From: Theocolax elegans
Lineage: Eukaryota > Arthropoda > Insecta > Hymenoptera > Cerocephalidae
Direction: 5' to 3'
Length of the DNA stretch: 64,000 bases
Assembly (NCBI GenBank): GCA_026168455.1
Contig: CM047431.1
Span: 45,077,466 to 45,141,465 of the forward strand
The notes under the pieces were generated by a model. That model saw nothing but the letters and a program-made list of their open reading frames with translations, did not search any database and was not told where the DNA came from. Made by a program: the position numbers and the translations under genes. Shown here piece by piece: positions 33,660-46,727 of this stretch (positions within the stretch are counted from its first letter, which is position 1; the number at the start of each line of letters is the position of its first letter).

Positions 33660-35480
33660 ACATGGAACATACAAGTTTACTGCTACTCATGTTGATGTTA
33701 CTGCTGTCACAAGTGCTAACAAAACAATTTGTAAAAAGTGTTATTTATAAAGTATTGCGTGCTTTGAGTTTAGGGGTTATGTTATATAGTATATATTGTT
33801 ATTGTTTGTGTTCATATAGTCACCATGTGCAGAGATATTGATTCAAGATTTATTGCTAATGGTATACCTGGAGGTTTTGCTATTTATTCCTGTCTTGGAT
33901 CCACAGCGTCCTACTACTGTCACTGTTGTTATTGCGATTAAGTTCAATTGTCGATTAACTACAACTTTAAGTATAGTCAGCTTTTTCTGTTGATAATCAT
34001 CCAGGGAACTGTAGTTGCTCATCCAGGTTCTACTGTACTACAAATGTAAAACTTCTCATCAAGGGTCTGTATCAACTACTAGAATCTCCTGCTATACTTA
34101 TGATACTATAGCTACAAATGCTACCACTTTCTCCTGTAGTTTGTTTATAATTACCACTACTGTTACAGGCACTTATTCTAATGCTTCTTTATTTCCAGGG
34201 TGTGCTTTAACATGGCCTTCATCAGTTTCTTCTACATGTTCAGCGTTTACTACTGCTGCTTCTTCTAGGACTTACTGCAACATTTGACTGTCTACTGTTG
34301 CCAAATAATATAAAAGTGTTTTTCTGATCATGATAAGACTACATGTGCAGGTATAGGATCTAATACTTTTTATATCGTTGACAGTACCAGAACTCTCATT
34401 GCAACTGCAACTGTGTTTGTAGCTATTCTTTGTAGCATTATTGCTCCGTTTATATCTTCTAATCGTGCCTTTTTTCCAAAGTCTACTGTAGCTGCGCGTT
34501 CAAGCTCATCTTATGTTAGTGCTTCTTACGTAGTTATATAATTAGATAACTTCAACTGTTAGTACTATATATACAGCTGCTTCTCCATTATGCATATGAA
34601 CGTCAAGTAATGATTGCTGACATTACTGGTTTGTATTCATTTTAATGCTATTGCTTGAACATAGCATTATAACACAAAGTTTTTTTACCAATAAATACAT
34701 TTTAATATTAAATAATTCTTGTAATGACAAAAATAAATGCATAAAACTTTCAAAAGAAAATGCAAATTTCCGAACAACAATTCAACAAATTTAAATGATA
34801 ATAATTATGTTACTTCATTGATAATTCCGAAAATAATTATCAAGATAATGTAAATATTAATATTTTGTTACACAGATATACATAATTCAATTCTTAAAAT
34901 ACTTTTAAGTTTGAACCAGCGCTGGGCGACTATTCGTCCCCAGCTTCTTGCGCAGCTGTAACTTGAACAAGACGTATTAAATATTTAATTGTTATTTTTA
35001 TAAAATTATATAATATGGTGCTTATTGATGTTTTCTAAATTTTGCATAAAATTCCGGGTTATACAAGATCATCTACATCTGTCAGACATATGACTTCTAC
35101 TGCTGCCGCGTACCCAAAATGTACTACTACTACTACTTATAGTGCTACTATATACGTCTCCTACGAAGAAAAGCACAACTCAGATTTTGTAATATTATTT
35201 TAAATGGGAAAATCTGAGTAGTACTTTTCTTTGCCCGAGGCGTCGATATGACGTACAGTATACGGTTGCTGGTACTGATACACCTTCAGTTGATCTTGTT
35301 ACTACTACACGTCACAAGGTATGGGAACACTGCTCTTGCTATAAATTTTTTCATTTTCTTCATACCTCTTGTACAGGATCTATTGCAGATATATATTCAA
35401 GACCTACAGTTGACGATGCTCTTTTTCCTTCGCCTACTACTGCTGCTGCTTGTACAAGGTCTGTTTCAGCTTTTTTTCAA
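33660..35480 (+). repeat. Degenerate ACT/GCT/TCT triplet-rich region
   Basis: The plus strand is unusually rich in ACT, GCT, TCT and ACA triplets. Reading it gives Ser/Thr/Ala-rich peptides such as at 34015-34287, but frames change every ~100-300 bases and stops are frequent. It looks like an old, expanded trinucleotide or hexanucleotide repeat rather than a gene. A small hairpin (GAAGAAAAG...CTCAGATTT and its complement) sits at 35167-35231. Confidence 0.45.
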
Positions 35481-35524
35481 TTTATTTTTTACAAATTTGC
35501 ATATAAATAAAATATATTTCGTTC

Positions 35525-36530
35525 ATATATTTATTTTTGCATATGTGCGAAATATGGTAAATCCTTTAATTGCGTAAAGGAAAATGCATAAACATATATT
35601 TAATTTACTTGCATATATGGCAAAATATGTAAAATTCGTAATGTGTAAAATGTTCTATTTATGTAGGGACGAAATACGCAAATTTATATATTTATTTTTT
35701 GCATATACGTAAAATATGCAAAATTTTTAATTGCGGATAGGGGAAATATACAAATATATATTTAATTTACTTGCATATATGGCAAAATATGCAAAATTCT
35801 TTAATTGCATATAGGCGAAATATGCAAAATCTTCTATTTTGTAAGGACAAAAATTTATATATTTATTTTTGCTTGTACCCGAAATATGCTAAAATCTTTA
35901 ATTGCGCATAAGGAAAATAAACAAATATATATTTTATTAACTTGCATATAAGGTAAAGTACCCAAATGCGGGGCAAAATTTAAATGGGCGTCGGCTGAAA
36001 CATTGTTTTTAAAGCCGTTACTGCAAAAGATAGACGAACACCCCGTCAAAACACGAGTTCGGTATTAGATTTACTTAATTATGCAGATAAAATGGCATTC
36101 GTTAACTTTTTTATTAAAAATATCTATGTTCGAAAAATAGAGTACGGGGAGCTAAGATTGGACAGCCATAAGCGAAGGTCGACCCTTTCGCGGGACATAA
36201 AAATGCACGTAATGTTGGACAAATAAAAACTTATGTGTTTAACCAACATCAGAGTTATGAGAATTGAAGGTGCAGGTTATGACGGACAGACCCTAGCTCG
36301 CCCGAGCCTAACCTCCAAAAATTTGAATATTAATTTTTCGATATTTATAACTATATTTAGTGCAATTAATGTTTATTTAGACTTATTTAACTATGAATTG
36401 TTAACATCAGTTGTTATAGCTATCACATTTATTAATTTATGTAATAGACACGTTTGCCCCAACATTAAGGTCCAGTTCTGAGTTTGTCCCACGATTGGGT
36501 ACTTTACCTTATGTCAAAATATGAAAAGTG
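35525..36530. repeat. ~165-bp tandem repeat (about three copies), interrupted by a MITE
   Basis: Copies start near 35525, 35685 and 35857 with ATATATTTATTTTTGC. Each contains AAATATGCAAAATTCTTTAATTGC-like and ATTTAATTTACTTGCATATA-like blocks. The third is cut at 35950 by the 559-bp MITE and resumes after 36511 with GTCAAAATATG. Confidence 0.7.
35951..36509. mobile_element. 559-bp MITE with TA target duplication
   Basis: Terminal inverted repeats AGGTAAAGTACCCAA on the left and TTGGGTACTTTACCT on the right are perfect over 15 bp. TA flanks both ends (35949-35950, 36510-36511). There is no transposase; the 82-codon open frame inside is not recognisable. The features fit a Tc1/mariner or pogo-mobilised MITE. 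Confidence 0.85.
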
Positions 36531-37128
36531 CTTCTTGTATGTTGGTAAAAAAGGAAAATTTACATTTTATTTATTATCATACATATGCATGATTTATCAT
36601 CAACTTATAGGTGAAATGCGCTAAATATGTATATACAAGCAATTGCAGTAATAGATGCCTTTTGTAAGACGATGTTATGGACAGAGCATTAACGTTTCAA
36701 GAACCGAGGAATCTATAGGCAGTTATGGCATACATATAACCGAAATGCGCATATAATACGTATAAACTAAATAGATATAAAATGCGTAAACGAAACATAA
36801 GTATACAATTGATATGTATATATATAAATACATATATGTGATGGCATAGTAATAATAAATGTGTAATGCGGATTGACGAAATACGGATTATAATAGATAT
36901 AATAGAAAATACGTATAAGTCAAATACGTTATTTTTTAATTTTTATATTGAAAAAAAACAGTCACACTATTTTTATTACGATGCTCTGGACATCAATGGC
37001 ACCATCTACGATCACTTCGATTATGACTTTCTACAGATGGCGCTCTTGATGAAAGTTACCATTTTTTATATAACCTGCATATTACCAGCGATTAGAAATT
37101 ATATACGTAAATTAGTGTCGTACATATA

Positions 37129-38551
37129 TTGCATACAGCTGATTCATATGTAAGTTTGAATTCTAACGAGATTCGTTTACTGGCTTATAAATTAGCTCTT
37201 GCTAACAACTTTAAAATTCCCTCAAATTGGACAAAATACAAAATTGCTGAAGAAGACTGGTTTAGATCATTTATGAAACGAAATCTGTGTTTGTCGATCA
37301 GACAACCTGAGGCAACAAGCCTTGCTCGCATTTCAGATTTTAATGAAGGCAATGTTGAAGCATTTTTTAACAATTTAAATAAAGTTCTGGAAAAGTTCAA
37401 CTTTTAAGCCATAGATATATATAATATGGACGAGACAGGGTTGAATACATTTCAAACACCAACTAAAATAGTGGAACGAAGATGCGAGAGAGGATTGGAG
37501 CTGCTACATCAAGCGAAAGAAGTAAACATTTATAATATAAATTTAAATTATCAGCTCAAAAATAAAAAGTACATTATTTATATTGTTTTCTTTTATATAG
37601 GAGAAAACGTTACGTTTGCTGATACTATTTGTGCTAATGGAAGCGTCATACCACTATTTTATCTTCCCTAGAGTTAAGTTTCATGAAAATCTCATGTTAA
37701 AAGATGTACCTATAGCAAGCGCTGGGACTGCTCAAGTCAATGACTGGATGACAAAGGAAATCTTCTTAAATTATTTGGAACATTTCAAATACTACACACG
37801 GTTCAACTTAGATAGACCTGTTTTATTACTTATGGATAACCACTCATCTCATATTAGCTTAAATTCCATAAAATATGCTAAAATAAATGGAATTGTACTC
37901 CTTACATTTCCTCCGCATTGATCTCATAAACTGCAGCCTTTGGATCGAACAGTTTATGGTCCCCTAAAAAAAGCAATGAGTAAAGTGCAGATTGCATGGA
38001 TGGCATCGAACCAAGGAAAGATAATGAGAATTGTTCAATTCGCTGGTTTTATAAAACAAATTTATAAACAAGTTTTTACTGAAGCTAACATTAAAAGTGG
38101 CTTTAAGGTTACTGGAATTAGTCCTTTTAATCGCTCAATTCTTAATGCAACAGATTTTGCTCCTAATGCACTTATCAGTTCACCCAATGTAAATGACACT
38201 TCGAATGAAGATAATTTGCCAAGCACTTCGAATGTTAGCCTAGTGGCACCAATAACAATTCGACCTATTAATATTAGAAGTTCTCCTAGTAAAAGTAATA
38301 AAAGAAAAGGTAAGACAGTGATTTTAACTGACACTCCAGAGATGTTAGAATTAGAAGAAATAGAAAAAAAGAAACTGAAAACAGATAAAAATAAAGAAAA
38401 TCTCAAGACACGAAATCAATCTAAGAAGCTACTTATAAAGCAAAAAATTAATGAAACAAATCTAAAAGAAACGAAATCAAAGAAAATTAAAACAATATTG
38501 TTAAATAAAAACATTAAAGAGGAGAGAATAGTAATTACAAAAAAAAAGTAA
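37129..38551 (+). pseudogene. Pogo/Tigger-like (CENP-B/Jerky type) DDE transposase pseudogene
   Basis: The conceptual protein runs from a truncated CENP-B-type HTH region ('SNWTKYKIAEEDWFRSFMKR') to the DDE domain. The catalytic blocks are 'IYNMDETGL' (first Asp, about 37423), 'LLLMDNHSSH' (second, about 37828) and 'PPH-SHKLQPLD' (third, about 37914-37944). A lysine-rich tail follows from 38300. Lesions: an in-frame TAA at 37405-37407, a one-base insertion near 37668 and an in-frame TGA at 37919-37921. Between the first and second blocks lies a 78-79-nt insert (37522-37600) that starts GTAAAC and ends ATATAG like an intron; removing it as an intron shifts the frame by one. No flanking inverted repeats were found. 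Confidence 0.88.
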
Positions 38552-41268
38552 TGCAATTGAAATATCTGAAAGAAAATCAAATAGATTATGTGTACTTAGT
38601 ACAAAATTATTAAATTAATATTCTTCAATAAATTTACTTTTTACAAAAATGTTAATTGTTTTATAAATTTTATATAAATTTTATTGTAATTTTAATATAT
38701 GTATTTTACGTAATAAGTAATAATCTTTATATTTATAAATAAAAATTATTTATCATAAAGCAGAATAACTTTAACAATTATTATTTTTCCCCATTGAAAA
38801 TACACATACAAATTTTCCACACGTCGAAGTTAAAATTCACAAAAATAATTTTTGTTTTAGAGTGAAAATAAAATGTTATAATGATAAATTTGGCGCCAAA
38901 AAAATTATACGAGTTGCTAGAAAGTAAGTATTTAAAGTTTCGTTAGTTTAGATTGTAAAATATAAATGTTTGCATCGAAAAAAAATAAATCGCATAAAGT
39001 TCAAAATTACCCCAGGATATGTTCAAAAATAGTTAGTTGCAAGGATTTGAAGTTCCCATGGTCCCAAGTACAAAATTATATCATTCTCGATAAAAAAAAA
39101 TAAATATTTTTTCGATAAAAAAAAATACATATTTTTTCCAAATAAAAGTCTCACTAATATATCAATTTTGTTTATTCATTCGAAACGAATTATCCAATGT
39201 TCTTAAAGATTACGTATGAACGAATAAGGAAATAGTTTAATTTTGTTTCTCACTGTCAATTTGCTTCTGTGAGATAAAAAATAACGTACGTATCGTCTTA
39301 AATTGTACATATTCTATAATGCATTATGAAAAATAAATGTTAAGTGACACGTGATAAATTCTTGCGATGGACCGGATAAGATAATTTAACGTGCATCGGA
39401 GATCACTTGAGAACTCGCTAAACTTAAAATATGCTATTGTTTATGACATTATTTTATCATTTGTTTGAAAGTTCAACATTCGATAAAGCCAACGGAACGA
39501 TATAATATTTATAAAATTGGATGTACTCAATATTACTATAATTAAATATATCTGTACTCTAAATCGAATCCTAAAATTTCTTGTCAAATATTTTTTAACG
39601 TTTTGTTTTCGAGTTTGTTGATTGTGATATCATTTTTTTCAGTAATTGTTCTCAGAATCAAAAATGACTAGTACAGAAAAAAATAAAAAATGTAGGGGAA
39701 CCCCGTCGAAGGAAAGTATGTCTTTCCTTGAGTATGAATTATCATATTTATCTTTTTTGCAGACATAAAATAATGTAAATGGCAAACATTGAAGTGCAAA
39801 AGTATAAAGCATGCTATTTTGCCAAAATTTTCATCAGTTGTAATCATTTTTTAATCTTTGGAATTTTAGTTTGTGATCATTCGCATAAAACATCGCTTGT
39901 CCATTAAATTTGGAAAAAAACCATTTTGTTAAACTGAACAGTGAGTCACTCTTTGACAGGATTCCACGTGAAGGTTTCTTTGTCAATTTTTTTTTGCTCT
40001 AACGAATTTCAAGAGCAAGTTATAATTAACATTGAATTTTTAAATAAACGTGACAATATATCAAAATTCGAATATCAGTTTTTATGAATTATTTGTAAAT
40101 GCACGAGTGATATAGTGTCCTTAAGGCTCAGGTGAAATATGAATACATGTCATTCGTGCATGTTTCCCATCCAAATCAATTATCGACTGAAAACTGTCAT
40201 TTTTAGTAATGTAACCAATATTGCCAAAAGTTTAATCCGTAATTTTATTTAACCTAAGTTAACGAAGTATATTAACTTCTAACTAAAAATTAATTCTAAC
40301 CTAAGTTAAGAAGTATATTTTACATTTTTGTAAAGTAGAAACCTGAAGATTTTTACATGTTAATTATATTTTTGGATAATACACTCGTTATTATTTACTT
40401 GAAACATTAATCATTTTTAATATTGTTTCTTTGTACTTAAATATGCGTAAGTGTACTTTTCCTCAAACGGTTCAACATGTGATTCACGTGATTCTAAACA
40501 TTATTTGAAATGAGTATATTTGTAAATTAATTTTTTTTTAATTAAACATTATTTATTACGAATTACTAATAGTAATAATTTTTAATTATTAATCATTAGT
40601 TTGATCTACGTATTTCGATTTTCATTTGGCGATATCGTTTGCCAATACCACTTTCAATACCTATTAGAGTTGCGATTTTTTTTTAAATAATTTGAATTAG
40701 AATTTGTCCAACCAACTGATATATGTAATGGTGCCGTGTTTGCAACGCTCCTGGTAAATGTTAAGAATCAATGAAATTCAATATTTATAATGATAAATAA
40801 TTTTTCGGGAAGGTCGGCACATTCATTTTTTCGTGATTCCTTGAAAGAACAGGGCTTTATCTTTTTAAGCCTATATTTAATTTTTTTAATTTATTTTGTT
40901 TAAAACGATTGGAAAATTATAATTGTTTCGCGATAAATACAACTTTTATATTGATTAACATATGAAAATTATGACTTTTAACAATTTTTTTCTATCATTA
41001 TTTCGACAATCAATCTATAAAATTTTCAAAGAATATTTCAACATTTAATGAACATGATAAATCAGTTTGTTAATCCAAAACCTATTAAAATTAAAATTGT
41101 ACGTTTAGAATTAATTAATACAACGCCAATCGTGTGGTACAATTAATCAAACGTATTGACTATTATGTCATTATCAAGAAATAATTAATTCATTTATAAG
41201 AAGATATAGAGTATAAGTAAAACTTTTTTTTCTCATTTTTCATTTTTATTAACTTTTTAGAGTTTGCG
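38552..41268. other. Gene-free AT-rich intergenic region
   Basis: No coding or structural signal that I can support. The region separates the transposase pseudogene from the first aminotransferase gene. Confidence 0.5.
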
Positions 41269-44200
41269 ATGTATGGACGAAGTAGTAGTATAATGCAATT
41301 CATCCTGTTCCTCGTAAGTATAAATTATATTTTAAATTATATATCCATAACTTTTGATAGCATAATATCTATATCTTTTCAACTAAATAATGCGGTCTTA
41401 AAAATGTTTTTTTTTAGCAAAGTACGTTTCTGTTAAATAAAATAAATTTTTAAATATCTCTTCCTGTTGACAGCGAGCTTTTATATGCTATACAGAGAAA
41501 AAATTTAGATTAAGAATTATAATAATGTCTAGTAAAATAATTACTGACTGACAAAACGCATAACATAAGATAGTTAAATATAACGCTGGCCACGCATCTC
41601 ATACTTGCGTTGGGAGCGCGAGCGCGCCACTTGATTAGGCAATTATTATAATTTCCAGTAAAATTGACTATAGTTTGTAATAAAATTTACTATAACTTTT
41701 GTAAATTTGTAATATAGACAATAGTAATTTTTCTCTGTATGTCACTTTGTAATTTCTTTATTAGAAACTATTGTAATTTTTACACGAGTTTGTAATCTTT
41801 AATACAAAATTTCTCTTACTGTATAAATAGTGAGTACAATTTAATTATTATGAAAAATTGAGGATTCTTGACTGTCAAAAACAGTATATAAGATAGCCAT
41901 TTTACAGAATAGGATGAAATTTCGATGTCCATAACTTTAGACCAAATTAATATTTTTACACAAATCAAAAATAGAAATAAATGTCTTTTTAAGACAAAAA
42001 AATGTGTATATGCAGGTTTCGGAAGTTTACGAAAAAATAAATAAATTTGCATTTTACTTTTGATTTTGTAAAAACCGTGAGAAACACAAAAAAATACCCT
42101 AAGACAGATGTCAAGATCATCAAAGCAGAAACGTACAGTTTAATAAAACGCAACGTGGTAACATCCAATTTTTCAAATTTTCTTTAAGAAAAAAGTACTA
42201 TGCTCAAAGAAAAATTTCAAGTGTGCATGATTTGGTCAAAAAGAATAGAAATGCTCGTTTATGTTAAACATTATTTATGCTTTAAATATTCTTGTTCCTT
42301 GGAGAAAAAAGTTTCAATAAAGATAACCATCATTGTGTAATCGAGCGACAAACTTAACGATTTCTAGGAAATTTAACAAATATATATAGTAAATTTTCTC
42401 ATAAACCCAATATAATTTTTATAATTTGTTAAGTATGTCCCTTGAATACTCAACGACATAGTAATTTATTTAACAATTTTATTATCCGTGTTGGTTTAAA
42501 TCATTAGTAGTATGAAAAATGATAAATTTTGTAGTTTGAAAAAAATATTCTTCCATATATTTGATAATCTTGCAAATTTCAAAGGTGGCTACGGGAATCG
42601 CTACGTCTGAAGCTTCAAAATTCGATTTTCCTGAGCACCTATTAGGAACGAATTATTCAGCATTGTAAGTATTGTTTAATTCAGAAATTCCTAAATTACG
42701 TAAGAAATTATATTGTGCAAAAATTTATATTTATTAACAAATTGATTCGCAAAATGATCGTAAAATATGAAAACGTTACTATAATTTGTTTTACAATTTA
42801 TTTATAAAACAATCCGTTCTGAACTTGATGTTTACATCGCGTTTCACATTTCTAAATTTATAAGTATTTTAATTCTATAATGTCACTTGAGTAAATAAGA
42901 AGACAAATTTAACCCGAAAATATAATATAAAAAAATATCTTTTTAGGGATGATTTTAAATTTCTGGATTCAGTGAAACCCGTAGATCTTGGGCTGGATAT
43001 CTATGATGATCTTGCATCTTTGGATATAAGACAGGCTTTAGCAGATGCAGTACTCTCCGATGATCCTTCGTTGAATCAATATACATCGCATATTGTAAGT
43101 GATGTTAATTACATAAAAAAATAAAATTGAGATATATTTCTTTATTAAAATAAATGCGAATACACAGTAGATTTTTTATATTCGTTACATTACAATTCAA
43201 TTGAAAAACCTGTAGAATTAATTGTTTATGGTGTGTCTTAGAAAAAGTAAACGTATATTCCTTTATGCTTAAGATAAAATAAATGTATTAATGGGATGTG
43301 AACCCCAGAAAACAGAAAACTATTTATTTTTTATTAAACGAACGATATTTCAATTTATCGAAAAAAATGTTCTGTAACAGCGTTGTGTTTCTTTTGGAGA
43401 TGACCCGTGAATTTTTTCAAATTTTTTTACTGATAAATGATCGAGAATTTTAGGCAGCCGTGAATTATTGTTTTACAGCTATATATTACCGACCAAAAAT
43501 AGTTATTTACGTATAATTAATTAATTAATAATTATTTCGTAAAAATCTCTCTATTACGCTATTTTATTAATCACGCACATCCCCTTAAATTTTTGTTTTG
43601 AATTTTGAACCGATAGATTATTAATAAAGGAAGGGGAGTGTTCTCCTAAGTTTACGTAAATTAACTTTCTATTTTTATTATAACTGACTTAATTTGATTT
43701 TCGAGGTCGGTTAGGTAGGGAAAATAAAACTTGGCTTTGGCATTTCATTAAGGGGGTTCCATACTCAATTTTTGATGATTAATTAATAAAAAAGTAGAAC
43801 AGTATGTGAAAAAATAAGAGAAGAGGCGCCTTCGTTTATTGACAATCTAACTGTGTGCTGAATTTTAGATTAAAAGATAATTGCGTTTTCAAGAAAAGTC
43901 TTACCAAAAATATCAAATATTTTCACCTCGTTGAGGTTAGGTTCAGATTTTTGGTAAGACTTTTCTCAAAAACGCAATATAATTTTAATCTGAAATTCAG
44001 TACACAGTTAGATTATTCATAAACGAAGGCGCCTCTTCTCTTATTTTTTCACATACTGTTTTATTTACAAATTTATTACTAATAAACACGATTGCCGGTA
44101 AGGTAGGGAGGATAAATATTGACTATGGCACCCCGTTAAGGTGGTGTCACACTCCTCATATTACTGACTGAAAATTATTGTTTTGCTAAGTTGTGATTTA

Positions 44201-46727
44201 TATGACTGTGTAAAGTTACAAGGTGATTGACGCCGTAGTTTACCAGATTAATAGTTTTAAAAATTGCTAAATATCAATACTGAGCGACTAAAATTTGGAA
44301 GCATTTTATTTTATTAATTACTGTACCAATCGTCTTTAAACCTTTTCCAATTGTAATGTACATCAAAAAAGGAAAATGTTTGCAAGGTTTCGCTTAAATT
44401 TTAATGTAAATGGCTTGGATATTGACATGAAGAATTTGACACGCCGTTAACGATATTTTCAATTGGCTTGGTTAAAGGGACATCCAAGGCTAGTGAATGC
44501 TATCGCCAAGTGGTATTCGATTCTTTTGAATAGAAAATTAAATCCCGAAGAAAATATTATCGTCACATTTGGAGCTACCGAAGCTGCTTACCTTTCGTTC
44601 CACGGGCATACATCACCGGGAGATGAATGGATTGTCATTGAACCATCTTACACTATGTACCTTCCAATGATAAAGCAAGCACGTGGCGTTCCGAGATTCA
44701 CAACGTTAAAATTGGTAAATATAACTTTTATATAAATATAGAAAAATTTATCATCTTATATCTATTATACATGTACGCATATAAAATTCCACGTGTTATT
44801 AAGCAACATTAATTAATAACAGTAACTTAAGGAGATGTAGGACTCAAACATGGTCATTTTTAATATTTTTTTATAAACAAAAGAATTAATATTTTTTAAA
44901 AATCCTGTCCATCAGGCCGTCAGGCATATTTTCAACAATAAACCTAATTTTTTCAGATTTTTAAATCGATATATTAATTACGATGTTTGGGTTAAAAATG
45001 TATGCCTTTTTCACTAATAATTACCGACTGAAAATTGTTAATTTAATTATTATAAAAAAATCATTTTTTTTAAAAATCGATTCTTCAAGCCCTGCCTTGT
45101 GTTTAAGCTATCCTTAGGAATTTTTCAGATTTTTAATTAAATATTTTATTTTGTGTAGATCCCTGTAATTAGGGCCCGACATATAAAAATAGCGATTGCT
45201 AAAATTAAATAAATTAAAAAAAAATATTAAAAAGGTTTTTAAGTTTGAAGTATTGGAAATTCAAATAAAAACAAATATGGGTGCTTAATCTATTAAATGA
45301 GAGATCACAGTGAAAATAAGCGTTTCACGACAACCGATTAATAAAATAAATTTCATACCCATTTACTAGTAATGTAATTACTTTAAATACGTTTATTTCT
45401 ACTAAGAATGTTTATATTTTACGTAAAAAATACTGTATTATTCAACAGAGAAAAACTACCGGGCGTATAACAGGTGACGATTGGGTATTGGATAGAAAAG
45501 AAATGGAAAGTCTATTTAACAACAGGACAAAAGGTATTCTGATCAACAATCCCTTGAACCCAATTGGTAAAGTATATTCGTTGAACGATTTGCTCTTTAT
45601 TGGAAGTCTTGCTAAGAAATACAACACCATGATAATTTCCGATGAAGCTCATGAATATATAACTCATAAACCACACATTAGAATAGGTAAGAGATGTATC
45701 TCATCTGTTGTTCATCTGTCTCATCGATTTACAAATAAGCAATGTAGTAAATGTGTCACCATTTATTATCAGCATCGCTACCTGGAATGTTCGAACGAAC
45801 CATCACTCTCGGTTCCGTAAGCAAGTCGTTCAGTCTGGCTGGATGGAGACTCGGATGGGCGTATGGACCTAGTCATCTTATGAATCAATTGACAACGGTA
45901 CATTACCGTACCGCTGACAGTTGTGGTACACCTCAACAGGTAATGCAATTTTTATTTTAGTACTGCACGAAGCAACGAAAGGATCAACATTTTACCAAAA
46001 TTGTGTTTACAGGAAGCTATGGGTTACGCATTTGAAAAGGAAATTCGTAACGTAGGTACGTCCAACTCGGAATTTGCAATACGTCTCAAGGAAATTAAAC
46101 AACATCGCGATTACATGTTGAAAGTTTTCTTCGATGTCGGCATGTATCCGGTTATTCCTGATGGTGGTAATTGCATGATCGTCAATTGGACTACTTTAAA
46201 AAATATACCTATTAAAAAGGGCAAGCATACCGACTACGATTTCCTTGGCTGGTTCATACAAAATATAGGAGTACTCGGATTACCCATGTCTTCTTTCTAC
46301 AGCGAACAAAACAGGCATTTAGGATACGATTACATTCGTTTCTGCTTCCACAAAGTAAGAAGTTAAGGCAAATATAAGATGATGGATAAAAGTAGAAAAT
46401 ACGAAAGTGTAAACAAAATCTATACCACTATAGAAAATTACTCACCTAAATTTAAATTTTGTACATTTCAAAAATAACTATTATCCTTTACTTTGTAATT
46501 TAAATTAAATAATTGTTAAATTATCTTTTACACTGCTTACACATTTGTAATTGTGTGCTTTTACAATGTACAAAAATTTCTAATATTTATATTTTTCGTC
46601 AAATATTTTTATACTTCGATAATATGATTGTATATTCAAAAAGTTTTTTTGTTTTTCTTTGCAGAAATCTGAAACTATATTTAACGCAGCCAAGAAATTA
46701 CGAAGCCTTAAAGATTTCGATGGATAA
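41269..46727 (+). CDS. PLP aminotransferase, kynurenine aminotransferase type, with signal peptide (copy 1)
   Basis: Eight GT-AG exons join without a frame break: 41269-41313, 42585-42664, 42947-43094, 44478-44714, 45449-45686, 45773-45939, 46013-46354, 46665-46727; 1,320 nt, 439 residues. The fold-type I core is intact: 'GHPRLVNAIAKWY', 'VTFGATEAAY', 'PGDEWIVIEPSYTMYLPMIK', 'NNPLNPIGKV' (Asn207), 'SDEAHEYI' (Asp235, binds the PLP pyridine nitrogen), 'SVSKSFSLAGWRLGW' (Lys267, Schiff base) and 'YIRFCFHK' (Arg414, substrate carboxylate). The family transaminates kynurenine, glutamine or cysteine conjugates, usually in cytosol or mitochondria. Here the first ~25 residues ('MQFILFLVATGIATSEA') look like a secretion signal, with an alternative upstream Met. 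Intron 3 carries a TTAA MITE. A close paralogue follows 2.8 kb downstream. Confidence 0.93.
43752..44135. mobile_element. 384-bp foldback MITE with TTAA target duplication (copy 1)
   Basis: Termini GGGGGTTCCATACTC and the complement of CGGGGTGCCATAGTC are flanked by TTAA on both sides (43748-43751, 44136-44139). The inner arms (from AAGAGAAGAGGCGCC to its complement) form a long hairpin around ACCTCGTTGAGGT. An identical-length copy lies at 55145-55528. TTAA duplication is the hallmark of the piggyBac superfamily. It is in intron 3 of the first aminotransferase gene. Confidence 0.88.
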
